A stretch of DNA of 64,000 nt from Hyphomonadaceae bacterium BL14 (lineage in GTDB: Bacteria; Pseudomonadota; Alphaproteobacteria; Caulobacterales; Maricaulaceae). The position numbers were made by a program, and so were the translations under genes. How positions within the stretch are numbered: position 1 is the first letter of the stretch; the number at the start of each line of letters is the position of its first letter. The notes beneath the pieces were generated by a model, which was not told the DNA's origin, ran no database searches, and saw only the letters and a list, made by a program, of their open reading frames with translations. Location: NCBI GenBank assembly GCA_027627705.1, contig CP091242.1, positions 1,305,529 through 1,369,528 on the forward strand, in the 5' to 3' direction. This document shows, one piece after another, positions 1 to 11,045 of this stretch.

Positions 1-1
1 A

Positions 2-691
2 GGCCTCGACGCGGTGAAGGCCCGGCTGGAAGCGCGCGCAGGCAAGCCCGGCGTGGTCGGCGTCAATCTGGGGGCCAACAAGGATTCGCAAGATCGCGCC
101 GCAGACTACGCGATCCTGCTGAAATCCCTGTCGGGGCTGGCGGATTTCTTCACCCTCAACATTTCCTCGCCCAATACGCCGGGCCTGCGCAATCTCCAGG
201 GCGCGCAGGCGCTCGATGAGCTGATGAATCGTGTCAACGACACGCGCTGGGCCGAGCCGGTCTTCGTCAAGGTGGCGCCCGATCTGGCGCCCGCCGATAT
301 CGATGTCATCGCTGAGGCCGCGTTGCGCCACCGCGTGTCAGGGCTCATCGTCTCCAACACCACATTGGCGCGCCCGGACACGCTGAAAAGCCGTCACCAC
401 GCTGAAGCGGGCGGCCTGTCCGGCGCGCCGCTGAGGGCATTGTCCACGCAAATGGTGCGCGCCTTCTACCGGCGTGTGGGGGCCGAACTGCCCATCATCG
501 GTGTGGGCGGGGTCGACAGCGCCGAGGCCGCGTATGAGAAGATTCGCGCCGGTGCCAGTGCGGTCCAGCTCTATACCGCTTTGATTTATCAGGGTCCGGG
601 ACTGGCCTTGCGCATCCGCGATGGCCTGGCCGCCCTCCTGAAACGCGACGGCTATACACGCCTCGCCGACGCGGTCGGTATGGAGGGGTGA
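2..691 (+). CDS. pyrD: dihydroorotate dehydrogenase (quinone), C-terminal part
   Basis: Class 2 dihydroorotate dehydrogenase, which oxidises dihydroorotate to orotate at the inner membrane with quinone as acceptor (pyrimidine synthesis). The frame is open to the window edge, so the 5' end lies outside; about 229 codons are visible of a family length near 350. Visible motifs are GVNLGANKDS, NISSPNTPGLRNLQ (class 2 catalytic serine region), KVAPDL, SNTT, EAGGLSGAPL and the FMN phosphate-binding GVGGV followed by GASAVQLYTALIYQGP. A GTG at 14 is only an internal codon. The stop is 4 nt before the next small gene, suggesting an operon. Confidence 0.95.
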   Translation, partial: GLDAVKARLEARAGKPGVVGVNLGANKDSQDRAADYAILLKSLSGLADFFTLNISSPNTPGLRNLQGAQALDELMNRVNDTRWAEPVFVKVAPDLAPADIDVIAEAALRHRVSGLIVSNTTLARPDTLKSRHHAEAGGLSGAPLRALSTQMVRAFYRRVGAELPIIGVGGVDSAEAAYEKIRAGASAVQLYTALIYQGPGLALRIRDGLAALLKRDGYTRLADAVGMEG

Positions 692-695
692 GGCT

Positions 696-917
696 ATGAT
701 CGGACTGACGCTTCTCCTGCTGATCGCGGCTGCGGCGCTTTATGTTCTCCTGCAGCCGCACACCCGCGCGCGCAATTCCGCCGCTGAGGACGCCGCCCGC
801 GAAGCGGTGCGCCGGCGCCTCGAACCCGAGGACGAACCCGAGGACGAACCCGAGGACGAACCCGAGGACCGGCCGGGCGATGAGGATGACGGCGGCGCAG
901 CCGGTCCGCGTTCTTGA
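696..917 (+). CDS. small single-pass membrane protein with acidic PEDE repeats
   Basis: A 73-residue protein starting 4 nt after the pyrD stop. Residues 2-20 form a hydrophobic segment (IGLTLLLLIAAAALYVLL), then a basic stretch, then four copies of the acidic tetrapeptide PEDE/PEDR encoded by a 12-bp DNA repeat, ending in a Gly/Asp-rich tail. I do not recognise a family. Position, start and membrane segment suggest a real gene in the pyrD transcript; the antisense ORFs here are repeat shadows. Function unknown. Confidence 0.6.
   Translation: MIGLTLLLLIAAAALYVLLQPHTRARNSAAEDAAREAVRRRLEPEDEPEDEPEDEPEDRPGDEDDGGAAGPRS
822..869 (+). repeat. 12-bp tandem repeat, 4 copies
   Basis: The unit GAACCCGAGGAC occurs four times without interruption. 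Because the unit is 12 bp, copy changes keep the reading frame and would lengthen or shorten the acidic PEDE tail of the small membrane protein. Confidence 0.9.
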
Positions 918-986
918 TCACACCCCGGCGCGCGCCTAGTGTCGCGCCCTGCTTCCAACGGCCTCCCTTTCCAGTCCGGACACACC

Positions 987-1868
987 ATGACCGCCCGCAC
1001 CGCGCCCTCGTTTCAGGACTTGATCCTCACCCTGCACCGGTACTGGGCCGATCAGGGCTGCGCGATTCTGCAACCCTATGACATCGAGGTGGGCGCCGGC
1101 ACACTGCATCCGGCCACCACGCTGCGCTCGCTGGGCCCCAAGCCGTGGCGGGCGGCCTATGTGCAACCGTCACGGCGTCCGGGCGACGGGCGCTACGGGG
1201 AGAACCCCAACCGGCTGCAGCACTATTACCAATACCAGGTGCTCCTGAAGCCCTGCCCGGCGAATATTCAGAACCTGTATCTCGGCTCGCTGGACGCCAT
1301 CGGCATCGACCGCAAGCTCCACGATGTGCGCTTTGTGGAGGATGACTGGGAGAACCCCACCGTGGGCGCCTGGGGGCTGGGCTGGGAGGTCTGGTGCGAC
1401 GGCATGGAGGTGAGCCAGTTCACTTATTTTCAGCAGGTGGGCGGGCTGGATGTGGAGCTGGTTTCGGGCGAGCTGACCTATGGGCTGGAGCGCCTGGCCA
1501 TGTATGTGCAGGGCGTGGAGAATGTCTACGATCTCGATTTCAACGGCGCCGGGCTGTCTTATGGCGACGTGTTCCTGGAGAACGAGCGCCAGCAATCGGC
1601 CTTCAATTTCGAGCATGCCGATGTCGACATGCTGATCGAGTGGTTCAAGGGCGCGGAAAAGCAGTGCATGGCCCTGCTGGCGCTGGACCCGCCTCTGCCC
1701 CTGCCCGCCTATGACTGGTGCCTGAAGGCGTCCCACCTGTTCAATCTGGTCGATGCCCGCGGCGCCATCTCGGTCGCTGAGCGGGCCAGCTGGATCGCCC
1801 GGGTGCGCGAGCTGGCCAAGGGCTGCGCGAGTGCGTGGGTGGCCCATCAACACAAGGACGCGGCGTGA
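987..1868 (+). CDS. glyQ: glycine-tRNA ligase alpha subunit
   Basis: Alpha subunit of the heterotetrameric (alpha2beta2) bacterial glycyl-tRNA synthetase, carrying the class II catalytic core that makes glycyl-adenylate. The start is set at the ATG giving [12 protein letters not shown], matching the usual N-terminus; an upstream GTG at 939 would add 16 atypical residues. Family signatures include [39 protein letters not shown] and FTYFQQVGG. Length 293 residues is normal. The stop codon overlaps the start of the GST-like gene (TGATG), and glyS follows that gene, so the three form a translationally coupled operon. Confidence 0.97.
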   Translation: MTARTAPSFQDLILTLHRYWADQGCAILQPYDIEVGAGTLHPATTLRSLGPKPWRAAYVQPSRRPGDGRYGENPNRLQHYYQYQVLLKPCPANIQNLYLGSLDAIGIDRKLHDVRFVEDDWENPTVGAWGLGWEVWCDGMEVSQFTYFQQVGGLDVELVSGELTYGLERLAMYVQGVENVYDLDFNGAGLSYGDVFLENERQQSAFNFEHADVDMLIEWFKGAEKQCMALLALDPPLPLPAYDWCLKASHLFNLVDARGAISVAERASWIARVRELAKGCASAWVAHQHKDAA

Positions 1869-2464
1869 TGACCGACCTCACCGTCTGGCACGGACCCAAT
1901 ACGCGCTCCACCGGCACGGTGTGGCTGGTTGAAGAGCTGGGCGTGCCCTATGAGCTCAAAAAGGTGGATGTGTTTGGCGGGGCGACGCGCGGGCCGGACT
2001 TCCTGTCGGTGAACCCGGCGGGCAAGGTCCCGGCGATCCGCCATAACGGCAAGACCCTCACCGAGATGGCCGCCATCTCGCTCTATCTGGCCGATGCCTT
2101 CCCGGAAGCCGGCCTGGCGCCCGCCATCGGCGATCCCGAGCGCGCCGACTATCTCTACTGGTCGGTGTTCCGCCCCGGCGTGCTGGAGCCGGCCATCATT
2201 ACGAAGTCTCAGGGCCTGGATGTGGACCCGCGCATGGTCGGCTGGGGCGATTGGGACACGGTCCTGTCGCTGGTGGAGCGGCGGCTGTCCGATGGCGAGT
2301 ATATCCTCGGCGATCAATTCAGCGCGGCCGACATATTGATCGGCGGTGCGCTGGGCTGGCTGAAGCATTTCAAGCTGATGGGCGAAAACTCGTCCATTGA
2401 CCGCTATATCGACCGGCTGCACGCCCGGCCCGCCTATGCGCGCATGCAAGCAACCAATACCTGA
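1868..2464 (+). CDS. glutathione S-transferase family protein
   Basis: A 198-residue GST-fold protein. The N-terminal thioredoxin-like half contains VNPAGKVPAI (the cis-proline glutathione-binding region, about residues 46-55) and LTEMAAISLYLAD; the helical C-terminal half has FSAADILIGGAL. The start is the ATG overlapping the glyQ stop by 1 nt. Insertion of a GST gene between glyQ and glyS is seen in several alphaproteobacteria. Substrate unknown; it may be a detoxifying transferase or a redox-type GST. Confidence 0.9.
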   Translation: MTDLTVWHGPNTRSTGTVWLVEELGVPYELKKVDVFGGATRGPDFLSVNPAGKVPAIRHNGKTLTEMAAISLYLADAFPEAGLAPAIGDPERADYLYWSVFRPGVLEPAIITKSQGLDVDPRMVGWGDWDTVLSLVERRLSDGEYILGDQFSAADILIGGALGWLKHFKLMGENSSIDRYIDRLHARPAYARMQATNT

Positions 2465-2476
2465 CGGACCGGACGC

Positions 2477-4600
2477 GTGGCTGACCTCCTCCTTGAATTC
2501 TTCTGCGAAGAAATCCCGGCGCGCATGCAGGCGCGCGCCGAAGCCGACCTGGCGCGTCTGGTGTCCGCCGCGCTGAAAGACGCAGGCCTCACCTGGGACA
2601 GGCTGGAGGCGTTCTCCGGCCCGCGCCGGATGGGTCTGGCGATCGAGGGCCTACCGCTGAAGACCGAGGCCGTGCGCGAGGAGCGCAAGGGTCCGCGCAC
2701 CGACGCGCCGGAAAAAGCTATTGAAGGCTTCCTGCGTGGCGCGGGTCTCGCCAGCATCGACCAGTGCGACGTGCGCGAGGACAAGAAGGGTGCCTTCTAT
2801 ATCGCCGTGATCGAGACGCCGGGCCGCGACACGGCGGACGTGCTCAAGACTGCCCTGCCCGAGATCACGCGCACTTTCCCCTGGCCCAAATCCATGAAGT
2901 TCGGCGAGGGTGCCAAGGCCCAGCGCTGGGTGCGTCCGCTGCACCGGCTGATCTGCCTGCTCGATGGCCAGGTGGTCCCGGTGGAGGTGTTTGGCCTGAC
3001 CGCCGCCAACATTACCGAAGGCCACCGCATTCACGGCTCCGGCCCCTTCACCGTGACCGGCTTTGCCGACTATGCCGCGCAATTGACATCCAACGGCGTC
3101 ATCCTGACCCGCGCCGAGCGCTGGCAGAAAATTCTGGACGATGCACGCGCGGTGTGCGCGAAGGCCGGGCTGGAACTTATCGAGGATGAGGGCCTGCTGG
3201 ACGAGGTGACAGGGCTCGCCGAACAGCCGGTAGCGGTGATGGGCGATATGGATACCAGCTTCCTCGACCTGCCGCCCGAAGTCATCACCCTGACCATGCG
3301 CACCCACCAGAAATACTTCGCGGTGCGCGACCCCGGGACCGGCGCGCTGGCGCCCAAATTCGTCACCATCGCCAACCAGACCGCCCCGGACGGCGGCGCG
3401 GCCATCGCCGCGGGCAATGCCCGCGTGCTCTCGGCCCGCCTGTCGGATGCGCGCCATTTCTGGGATCTCGACCGCGCCAAGGGCCTCGACGCCATGGCGG
3501 GCGAGCTGTCCAAGGTGACGTTCCATGACAGGCTGGGGACGGTGGCACATAAAGTGGATCGTGTGGCCAGGCTGGCGCGCGAGCTTGCCGAAGTGGTGAA
3601 GGCCGATCCTGACATGGCTGAAATGGCCGCGCGTCTAGCGAAAGCCGATCTCGTCAGCCAGATGGTCTATGAATTCCCGGAGCTTCAGGGCGCGATGGGC
3701 CGATATTATGCGCTCGATGCCGGCCTTGATCTCCAGATCGCGGACGCCATCAAGGACCATTACAAACCCCAAGGCCCGTCTGATGACGTGCCGACCGCGC
3801 CGGTCAGCGCCGCTGTCGCGCTGGCGGACAAGCTCGATACGCTGTTGGGCTTCTGGGCGATTGATGAGAAGCCGACCGGCTCCAAAGACCCGTTCGCCCT
3901 GCGTCGCGCCGCGCTAGGGGTAATCCGGATTTTGTTGGAGCGCGAATTTAGGCTGGCGCTCAAGCAGCTTTTCTCTCCGACTGTGCTCGACTCTGCCGGT
4001 GGTGATGTTGGAGTGCAGGGCGATATGATCGCCAGACGCGACGACCTCCTCGCCTTCTTCGCCGACCGCCTGAAAGTCCATCTGAAGGACGAAGGCATTC
4101 GCCATGATGTCATCGACGCCGTGTTCGCACTCGGCGACGACGACCTTGTGCGCGTGACGAACAAATCCCGCGCGCTGCAGGCTTTCCTGGATGCGCCGGA
4201 CGGGGCGGCGTTGCTGGCGGGCTATCGCCGGGCGGCGAATATCCTGTCTGCGGAGGAGAAGAAGGGGTTTGATCTGGGCGCGGCGGTGGCCGAGGTTCAG
4301 GGCGGCGACGCGTCAAACCTTCTCTCCAGGATCGCCAAGGTCGCCAGCGCGCCTGAAGAGCGCGCCCTCGTGACCGCAATCGCAAACGCGGAGGCTGCGG
4401 CCCAGGCTGCGCTCGAACTGGAAAACTTCTCCGCCGCCATGTCCGCCCTCGCCCAATTGCGCGAACCCGTGGACGCCTTCTTCGAGGCGGTTGTCGTGAA
4501 CGACAAAGACCCTATTGTGCGGCGCAACAGGCTGGTGCTTCTGTCGCGGATTCGCGCCGCGGCGGATGCGGTGGCGGATTTTTCCCGGCTGGAAGGCTGA
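2477..4600 (+). CDS. glyS: glycine-tRNA ligase beta subunit
   Basis: Beta subunit of tetrameric glycyl-tRNA synthetase, involved in tRNA binding. It is 707 residues, near the usual 690-700. It uses a GTG start 12 nt after the GST-like stop; the N-terminus VADLLLEFFCEEIPARM matches the family's hallmark LLLEIGTEELP-like opening. Other conserved stretches are TMRTHQKYFAV, ANILSAEEKKG (near the C-terminus) and the terminal NRLVLLSRIR. Cytoplasmic. The operon glyQ-GST-glyS supports the call. Confidence 0.97.
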   Translation: MADLLLEFFCEEIPARMQARAEADLARLVSAALKDAGLTWDRLEAFSGPRRMGLAIEGLPLKTEAVREERKGPRTDAPEKAIEGFLRGAGLASIDQCDVREDKKGAFYIAVIETPGRDTADVLKTALPEITRTFPWPKSMKFGEGAKAQRWVRPLHRLICLLDGQVVPVEVFGLTAANITEGHRIHGSGPFTVTGFADYAAQLTSNGVILTRAERWQKILDDARAVCAKAGLELIEDEGLLDEVTGLAEQPVAVMGDMDTSFLDLPPEVITLTMRTHQKYFAVRDPGTGALAPKFVTIANQTAPDGGAAIAAGNARVLSARLSDARHFWDLDRAKGLDAMAGELSKVTFHDRLGTVAHKVDRVARLARELAEVVKADPDMAEMAARLAKADLVSQMVYEFPELQGAMGRYYALDAGLDLQIADAIKDHYKPQGPSDDVPTAPVSAAVALADKLDTLLGFWAIDEKPTGSKDPFALRRAALGVIRILLEREFRLALKQLFSPTVLDSAGGDVGVQGDMIARRDDLLAFFADRLKVHLKDEGIRHDVIDAVFALGDDDLVRVTNKSRALQAFLDAPDGAALLAGYRRAANILSAEEKKGFDLGAAVAEVQGGDASNLLSRIAKVASAPEERALVTAIANAEAAAQAALELENFSAAMSALAQLREPVDAFFEAVVVNDKDPIVRRNRLVLLSRIRAAADAVADFSRLEG

Positions 4601-4640
4601 TGCCTTCGAAGGCCGCGGGCAAAAATGATGAGGCCTTGAG

Positions 4641-7307
<2,667 letters not shown>

Positions 7308-7538
7308 TCGCCTTGACTGGCAGGTGACTTAGCCCGTTATTGCGGCAGCGCACAAGCGTTGCCCAATTTTCGCCCAACCTGAACACTATTGACCCGCGGC
7401 TTGGGGCGACATACGTGCTCTCTTAATGGTTCAATCCTTGCACAGGGGTTTCTCGCAAATCCCTGGTGCGGGCCGACGCTTCGAACCCGCTCCGCCCCGT
7501 TGGCGCGGCGCAGACAAAGCGCCAAAGACAGAGGCTTC

Positions 7539-8291
7539 ATGCTGGCTGCCAAAGACCTGATCCGGCGCTCACGTACCGCGCTGAAAGGTGCCGCTGCGAC
7601 AGCGGCGCTCATATTCGTGGCCGGGGCCGTGACCCTGGCACCCGAGCGCGCGCGTGAACAGGATGAGGCTGCGGTGTGGCGCAGCCTGGCCGCCGCCTAT
7701 CTTGAGTCCGGCGACGTGCTGGAATGGGACGCGCCCGCCCAGCTGGTCGCGGCCTCCTACACCGTCGCGCCCGACACCGAGATGGGCGCTGCGGTGGTGA
7801 CCCGCTCGCTGGACGATCTGCGCAGCTTTGACGCGGGACACCTGCAGCGCGCGCGCCTGAACGCCCGCGAGCGCCAGTGTCTGGCCGAAGCCATCTATTA
7901 TGAGGCGCGCGGCGAAAGCTTCGCCGGCCAGCTGGCTGTGGCCGAAGTCGTGCTCAACCGGGTACGCCACCGGGCCTATCCCGAAACCGTCTGCGGCGTG
8001 GTCTATCAGGGCTCCGAGCGCGTCACCGGGTGCCAGTTCTCCTTCACCTGCGACGGGTCGCTGGAGCGCACCGCCCAGGGCCGCGCCTGGCGCCGCGCCG
8101 AGCTGGTGGCCGATCATGCGCTGATGGGGTTTGCCCGGCCGATGACGCGGTCGGCCACGCACTATCACACCACGCAGGTCGATCCGGTCTGGAACGCCTC
8201 GCTGGTGCAGACGCGGCGCATCGGTGCGCACATTTTCTACCGCATTCCCAGCCCGTCTGAGCGCCGCATCCTGAGAGAGCGCGAAGCCTGA
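7539..8291 (+). CDS. SleB-type cell wall hydrolase, membrane-anchored
   Basis: A 250-residue protein with an N-terminal membrane segment (about residues 15-35, TAALIFVAGAVTLA) and a C-terminal Hydrolase_2/SleB-like domain. Typical features are RQCLAEAIYYEARGES (with the candidate catalytic Glu), AVAEVVLNRV, YPETVCGVVYQGS, CQFSFTCDG and the final ATHYHTTQVDPVW plus IGAHIFYR. This family hydrolyses peptidoglycan, acting in the periplasm. The start is the ATG at 7539; the open frame extends further up but with unlikely residues. A perfect hairpin terminator follows. Confidence 0.88.
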   Translation: MLAAKDLIRRSRTALKGAAATAALIFVAGAVTLAPERAREQDEAAVWRSLAAAYLESGDVLEWDAPAQLVAASYTVAPDTEMGAAVVTRSLDDLRSFDAGHLQRARLNARERQCLAEAIYYEARGESFAGQLAVAEVVLNRVRHRAYPETVCGVVYQGSERVTGCQFSFTCDGSLERTAQGRAWRRAELVADHALMGFARPMTRSATHYHTTQVDPVWNASLVQTRRIGAHIFYRIPSPSERRILREREA

Positions 8292-8313
8292 TTGGCTCCT
8301 CACGCCTCAATAG

Positions 8314-8349
8314 ACAAAGCCCCGGAGCAGCGCTGCTCCGGGGCTTTGT
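8314..8349. terminator. bidirectional terminator between convergent genes
   Basis: A perfect 36-nt palindrome with 18-nt arms (ACAAAGCCCCGGAGCAGC on the left) lies between the SleB-like gene (+) and the NSS transporter (-). It can form a very stable hairpin on either strand, ending in CTTTGTC. The same stem and downstream context recur near 32400. Confidence 0.9.
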
Positions 8350-8384
8350 CGTTCTGACGCCGCGCTGAGCTGCGCCGCGTGCGA

Positions 8385-9752
8385 TCAGTCCGTCGCCACC
8401 TCGGTCTGTCCCAGGAAGGGCAGCGGGATGCTGAACGTGTCCGCGAGGCCCGCGATAATGATCAACGCCACGGCGACGGGCGCGATGTAGCGGACGGAAA
8501 AGCGCCAGTAGCCGAAGAAGGCTGTGCTCGCCTGTTCCAGTTCGGTCAGCATGAGCTGGCGCGACACGATCCACCCGGTGAACACCGCGATCAAGAGCCC
8601 GCCCAGCGGCAGCAGGATCGTGCCCGACACCTTGTCCAGAACATCGAAGAACCCGCCCGAGAAGGCCGCGCCCACGCCGAACATGAAGATAATGGCGCCA
8701 AAGAACACCGCCGAGCCGACACGGCCAAAGTCAGTATGCTCCTCGCCAAAGGACACGATCACCTGCAAAAGCGAAATCGAGCTGGTCAACGCAGCGATGA
8801 AGGCCAGGGAGAAGAAGGCGGTGCCCACCCACTGTCCGCCCGGCATCTGCGCGAACACCGCCGGCAGGGTTTCGAAGAACAGGCCAGGACCACCAGCCGG
8901 ATTGAGTCCGAAAGCGAACACGAACGGGAAGATCGCCAGACCGGCAATGATCGCCACCAGGGTGTCGGCGCCGGCGATGATGGCCGCCGACTGGGGCAGG
9001 TTATCATCCCTCCGCAGATACGAGCCGTAGGTGATCATGATCGCCGAGCCCACGCCGATGGAGAAGAAGGCCTGACCAAGCGCCGCAATCAGGGTCTGCC
9101 CGCTCAGCTCGCTGAAGTCGGGGGTGAACAGATAACTCAGCGCCGCGCCCATATCCGCGGTCATCCCGGCATAAACCACCAGACCCACGAGCATCAGGAA
9201 GAAGAGCGGCATCAGGATGGTGACGGCCCGCTCAATGCCTTGCGTCACGCCCATGGACACGATGCCGATGGTCACCACCATGAACAGGCTGTGCCAGCCG
9301 ATCACCGTGGTCGTGTCGCCAGTCAGCTCGCCGAACGCGCCGGCCACCACCTCAGGCGAGGCGTTTACGAACGCTCCCGTGGCGGTCTGGAACACAAAGG
9401 CGGCGACCCAACCGGCCACCACCGAATAGAAGCACAGGATCATCACCCCGCCCGCCATGGCCACCCAGCCGGCGATGGACCACATTTCAGACGCACCGGC
9501 GTCGAACGCCATCTTGCGCGTGGAGCCGACGGCGGAGCGGCGGGCATGGCGGCCCACCGCCAGCTCCGCGATCAGGATGGGAAAAGCGATCAGGATGACA
9601 CAGGCCAGATACACCAGCACGAAAACGGCGCCGCCATTCTCGCCGGCGGTATAGGGAAAGCGCCAGAAATTGCCCAGGCCCACGGACGAGCCGATCGCCG
9701 CCATCAGGAACCCGAACCGCGAGTTCCAGGTAATCGTCCCGCCACCGGCCAT
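8385..9752 (-). CDS. sodium-dependent transporter, NSS (SLC6) family
   Basis: A 455-residue integral membrane protein of the neurotransmitter:sodium symporter family, importing an amino acid or related solute with Na+. The N-terminus carries the family signature (AAIGSSVGLGNFWRFPY, about residues 17-33), then GGAVFVLVYLACV. About 11 hydrophobic segments are visible. Bacterial members often have 11 rather than 12 helices. The substrate cannot be read from sequence. It stands alone, convergent to the SleB-like gene. Confidence 0.93.
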   Translation of the reverse strand: MAGGGTITWNSRFGFLMAAIGSSVGLGNFWRFPYTAGENGGAVFVLVYLACVILIAFPILIAELAVGRHARRSAVGSTRKMAFDAGASEMWSIAGWVAMAGGVMILCFYSVVAGWVAAFVFQTATGAFVNASPEVVAGAFGELTGDTTTVIGWHSLFMVVTIGIVSMGVTQGIERAVTILMPLFFLMLVGLVVYAGMTADMGAALSYLFTPDFSELSGQTLIAALGQAFFSIGVGSAIMITYGSYLRRDDNLPQSAAIIAGADTLVAIIAGLAIFPFVFAFGLNPAGGPGLFFETLPAVFAQMPGGQWVGTAFFSLAFIAALTSSISLLQVIVSFGEEHTDFGRVGSAVFFGAIIFMFGVGAAFSGGFFDVLDKVSGTILLPLGGLLIAVFTGWIVSRQLMLTELEQASTAFFGYWRFSVRYIAPVAVALIIIAGLADTFSIPLPFLGQTEVATD

Positions 9753-9896
9753 GAAGTGATCTCCCCGTTTGACGCCCGGCGCATCCGGTCAAGGACGCGC
9801 GATTCATGCTGAAACCCCGCGATGACAGGGCCATTTGGCGCGGGAGGGTGGGCGATCCGGCGCGCCCGGTCAAGCTGGCGGGCGCCCTTGGTACCG

Positions 9897-11042
9897 CTAT
9901 CCGAACAGACCGGCACCTTTGGGCGGTTCGGCGCCGCGATGCACGTGAGCGCCCAGGATCAGTCCCAGCCCGATCAGGACAGTCATCATCACCGATCCGC
10001 CATAGGAGATCATGGGCAGCGGCACGCCAACCACGGGGAATAGCCCCATCACCATGCCTGCATTGATGAAGACATAGAAGGCGAAGGTGGAGGCCACCCC
10101 CATCACCACCAGGCGCAGGAAAGTCGACTTGCACGATGCGGCGATCATCAGACAGTTCATCAACAGGATGGCGTAGAGCCCCAACACCACGATGCAGCCG
10201 ACAAATCCGAACTCCTCCCCCAGCATGGTGAAGATGAAATCGGTCTGCTTTTCAGGCAGGTAATTCAGGTGAGCCTGGCTGCCCTCCATGTATCCCTTGC
10301 CCGTCATGCCCCCTGAGCCGAGCGCGATCTTGGACTGCATGATCTGATAGCCGGCGCCCAGCGGGTCAGCTTCCGGATTGAGGAAGGTGAAGATGCGCTC
10401 GCGCTGATAATCCTTCAGCCCGTATTGCAGCAGCCCCCAGACGCCGATGGCGCCGAACACCGCGCCCGCGCCGATCACCCGCCAGGACAGGCCGGCCAGG
10501 AATACGATCACCAGACCGGTGGCCGCGATGAGCACGGATGTTCCCAGATCCGGCTGGCGCGACACCAGCAGCACCGGCGCGGCGATCATCATGACCGGGA
10601 TGAGCAGGCCGAACAGGCTGGAGACGCGGTGTTCTTCCAGGTCGTGGTAGTAGCGCGCCAGGGCCAGCACGAGCGCGATCTTCATGATTTCCGAGGGCTG
10701 CATGCGGATCGGACCGATGTCCAGCCAGCGCTTGGCACCCATGGCGACGGAGCCGAAGAACTCCACTCCGACCAGCAGGACCAGGGCACCCAGATAGGCC
10801 GGATAGGCCAGTCCCATCCACAGCCGGGGCGGTGCCAGAGCCACAGTCAGCATCACGGCGAACCCGGCGGCGAAGCGCACGGCGTGGCGCGAGGCGTAGG
10901 GGTCCCACTGCCCGCCTTCCACCGAATACAACATGCCCACGCCGATCATGCCGATCAGAACGATCAGCAGCACCAGCGCCCAGTTGATTTCGTAGAGCTT
11001 CTCGCGCAGGCCGCGCGGCACAGACTGGGTGAAAACGCCCAT
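9897..11042 (-). CDS. rodA: rod-shape SEDS glycosyltransferase RodA
   Basis: SEDS-family peptidoglycan polymerase of the elongasome, working with PBP2. It has 381 residues with about 10 membrane segments. Conserved stretches include RHAVRFAAG, GAKRWLDIGPIRMQPSE (the SEDS signature), RQPDLGTSVLI, the QSKIALGSGG motif and C-terminal GVPLPMISYGGS. It starts 3 nt after the mrdA stop and is the last gene of the mreB-mreC-mreD-mrdA-rodA operon. Confidence 0.97.
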   Translation of the reverse strand: MGVFTQSVPRGLREKLYEINWALVLLIVLIGMIGVGMLYSVEGGQWDPYASRHAVRFAAGFAVMLTVALAPPRLWMGLAYPAYLGALVLLVGVEFFGSVAMGAKRWLDIGPIRMQPSEIMKIALVLALARYYHDLEEHRVSSLFGLLIPVMMIAAPVLLVSRQPDLGTSVLIAATGLVIVFLAGLSWRVIGAGAVFGAIGVWGLLQYGLKDYQRERIFTFLNPEADPLGAGYQIMQSKIALGSGGMTGKGYMEGSQAHLNYLPEKQTDFIFTMLGEEFGFVGCIVVLGLYAILLMNCLMIAASCKSTFLRLVVMGVASTFAFYVFINAGMVMGLFPVVGVPLPMISYGGSVMMTVLIGLGLILGAHVHRGAEPPKGAGLFG

Positions 11043-11045
11043 GCT

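Noticed and set aside
822..869. CRISPR-like array
   Set aside because: Units are contiguous 12-mers with no spacers; no cas genes in the window.
8379..9812. 477-codon open frame antisense to the NSS transporter
   Set aside because: His/Arg/Gln-rich shadow product with no recognisable domain; the opposite strand encodes a clear transporter.
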